Source: an uncultured Sutterella sp.
GTDB taxonomy: Bacteria; Pseudomonadota; Gammaproteobacteria; Burkholderiales; Burkholderiaceae_F
Assembly: GCA_900764215.1 (NCBI GenBank)
Contig: CAAFNI010000138.1
Coordinates: forward strand, 1 to 12,276
Reading direction: 5' to 3'
DNA: 12,276 bases
This document shows, in pieces, positions 12,091 through 12,276 of the stretch. The notes under the pieces were generated by a model that did no database searches, was not told where the DNA came from, and saw nothing but the letters and a program-made list of their open reading frames with translations. Within the stretch, counting starts at the first letter, position 1. Each line of letters opens with the position of its first letter. The position numbers and the translations under genes are program-made.

Positions 12091-12276
12091 GCGCGGTACT
12101 AAAATGCTCCACAAACGCGGTTTAAAAGTGCTCCACCCGTCGTGAGGTGGAAATGTCCAAACGCAGAGCAATATTAGACAATAGTGGCTCCTTAACATAC
12201 GGCGCTACTCGCATGATTGATGATCAGGAGATCGTTCAAATCCATAAGTGCCGTGACTGCGGCATGAGCCAACGAA
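12085..12276 (+). mobile_element. left end of an IS21-like insertion sequence
   Basis: The element probably begins with TGTTAGGCGCGG at 12085, exactly where traH is interrupted. Inside the end are two direct repeats, AAAATGCTCCAC (12101-12112) and AAAAGTGCTCCAC (12124-12136), which match the multiple terminal repeats seen in IS21-family members. A transposase-like reading frame starts right after them. The right end and target duplication are outside the window, so family assignment rests on the end structure and the partial istA. Confidence 0.65.
12153..12276 (+). CDS. istA: IS21-family transposase IstA, 5' part only
   Basis: The frame beginning ATG at 12153 (MSKRRAILDNSGS) is open to the window edge, giving 41 complete codons. 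A second ATG at 12213 starts MIDDQEIVQIHKCRDCGMSQ, which looks like the start of the N-terminal helix-turn-helix of IstA (a segment that usually continues with an IA..LG..R.TVRR pattern). GAGGTGG at 12144-12150 precedes the first ATG closely. IstA would catalyse transposition with the helper ATPase IstB, expected downstream. Only a fragment is visible, so the name is tentative. Confidence 0.55.
   Translation, partial: MSKRRAILDNSGSLTYGATRMIDDQEIVQIHKCRDCGMSQR

Overview
The window joins a GC-rich chromosomal segment (about 1-3285) to a lower-GC integrated mobile element (about 3290 to the right edge). The host is a Gram-negative proteobacterium. Gene content and codon style suggest a gut Burkholderiales of the Sutterellaceae type, but that is inference.

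Chromosomal part. On the minus strand at the far left is a complete tryptophan attenuator: a 17-codon leader peptide with three consecutive Trp codons, an antiterminator segment just after its stop codon, and an intrinsic terminator at 109-146. The regulated operon (probably trpE onwards) lies left of the window. Divergent from it is nrdA-nrdB, a class I ribonucleotide reductase. NrdA is short and has no N-terminal ATP cone.

Junction. The last ~55 codons of nrdB change abruptly from GC-rich codons to AT-richer ones without breaking the frame. This is best explained by integration of the element into the 3' part of nrdB, with the element supplying a replacement tail. Just inside lie a triple 12-bp repeat, an AlpA-type regulator/excisionase, an exported thermonuclease-family nuclease and an Xer-like tyrosine recombinase with an intact catalytic set.

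Partition module. On the minus strand (8645 to 6566) are parA, a KorB-like parB and a coupled small winged-helix-like gene. The parA promoter carries an 18-bp palindrome. Upstream is an array of seven palindromes AGTTTCAACCGGATGAAACT (one variant), six of them on a 46-47 bp period. Their arms match the arms of chromosomal parS but are spaced further apart, so this is the likely centromere.

Unrecognised system. Between the array and the transfer genes, a ~295-bp cassette occurs twice (9226-9519 and 9654-9951). Each copy has a multi-helix leader, a terminator-like hairpin ending at the ribosome-binding site, a 34-codon hydrophobic peptide gene and a GNRA-capped hairpin. The two copies show compensatory base changes in the stems, so the RNA folds are probably selected. 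A type I toxin or a structured regulatory RNA with a membrane micropeptide are the leading ideas.

Transfer genes. traF and traH of an F-type type IV secretion system follow as a coupled pair. traH is cut off at about 12084 by the left end of an IS21-like insertion sequence whose istA starts near the right edge. The element therefore looks like an integrative conjugative element, or an integrated plasmid, that has its own partition system and whose transfer operon is probably broken.
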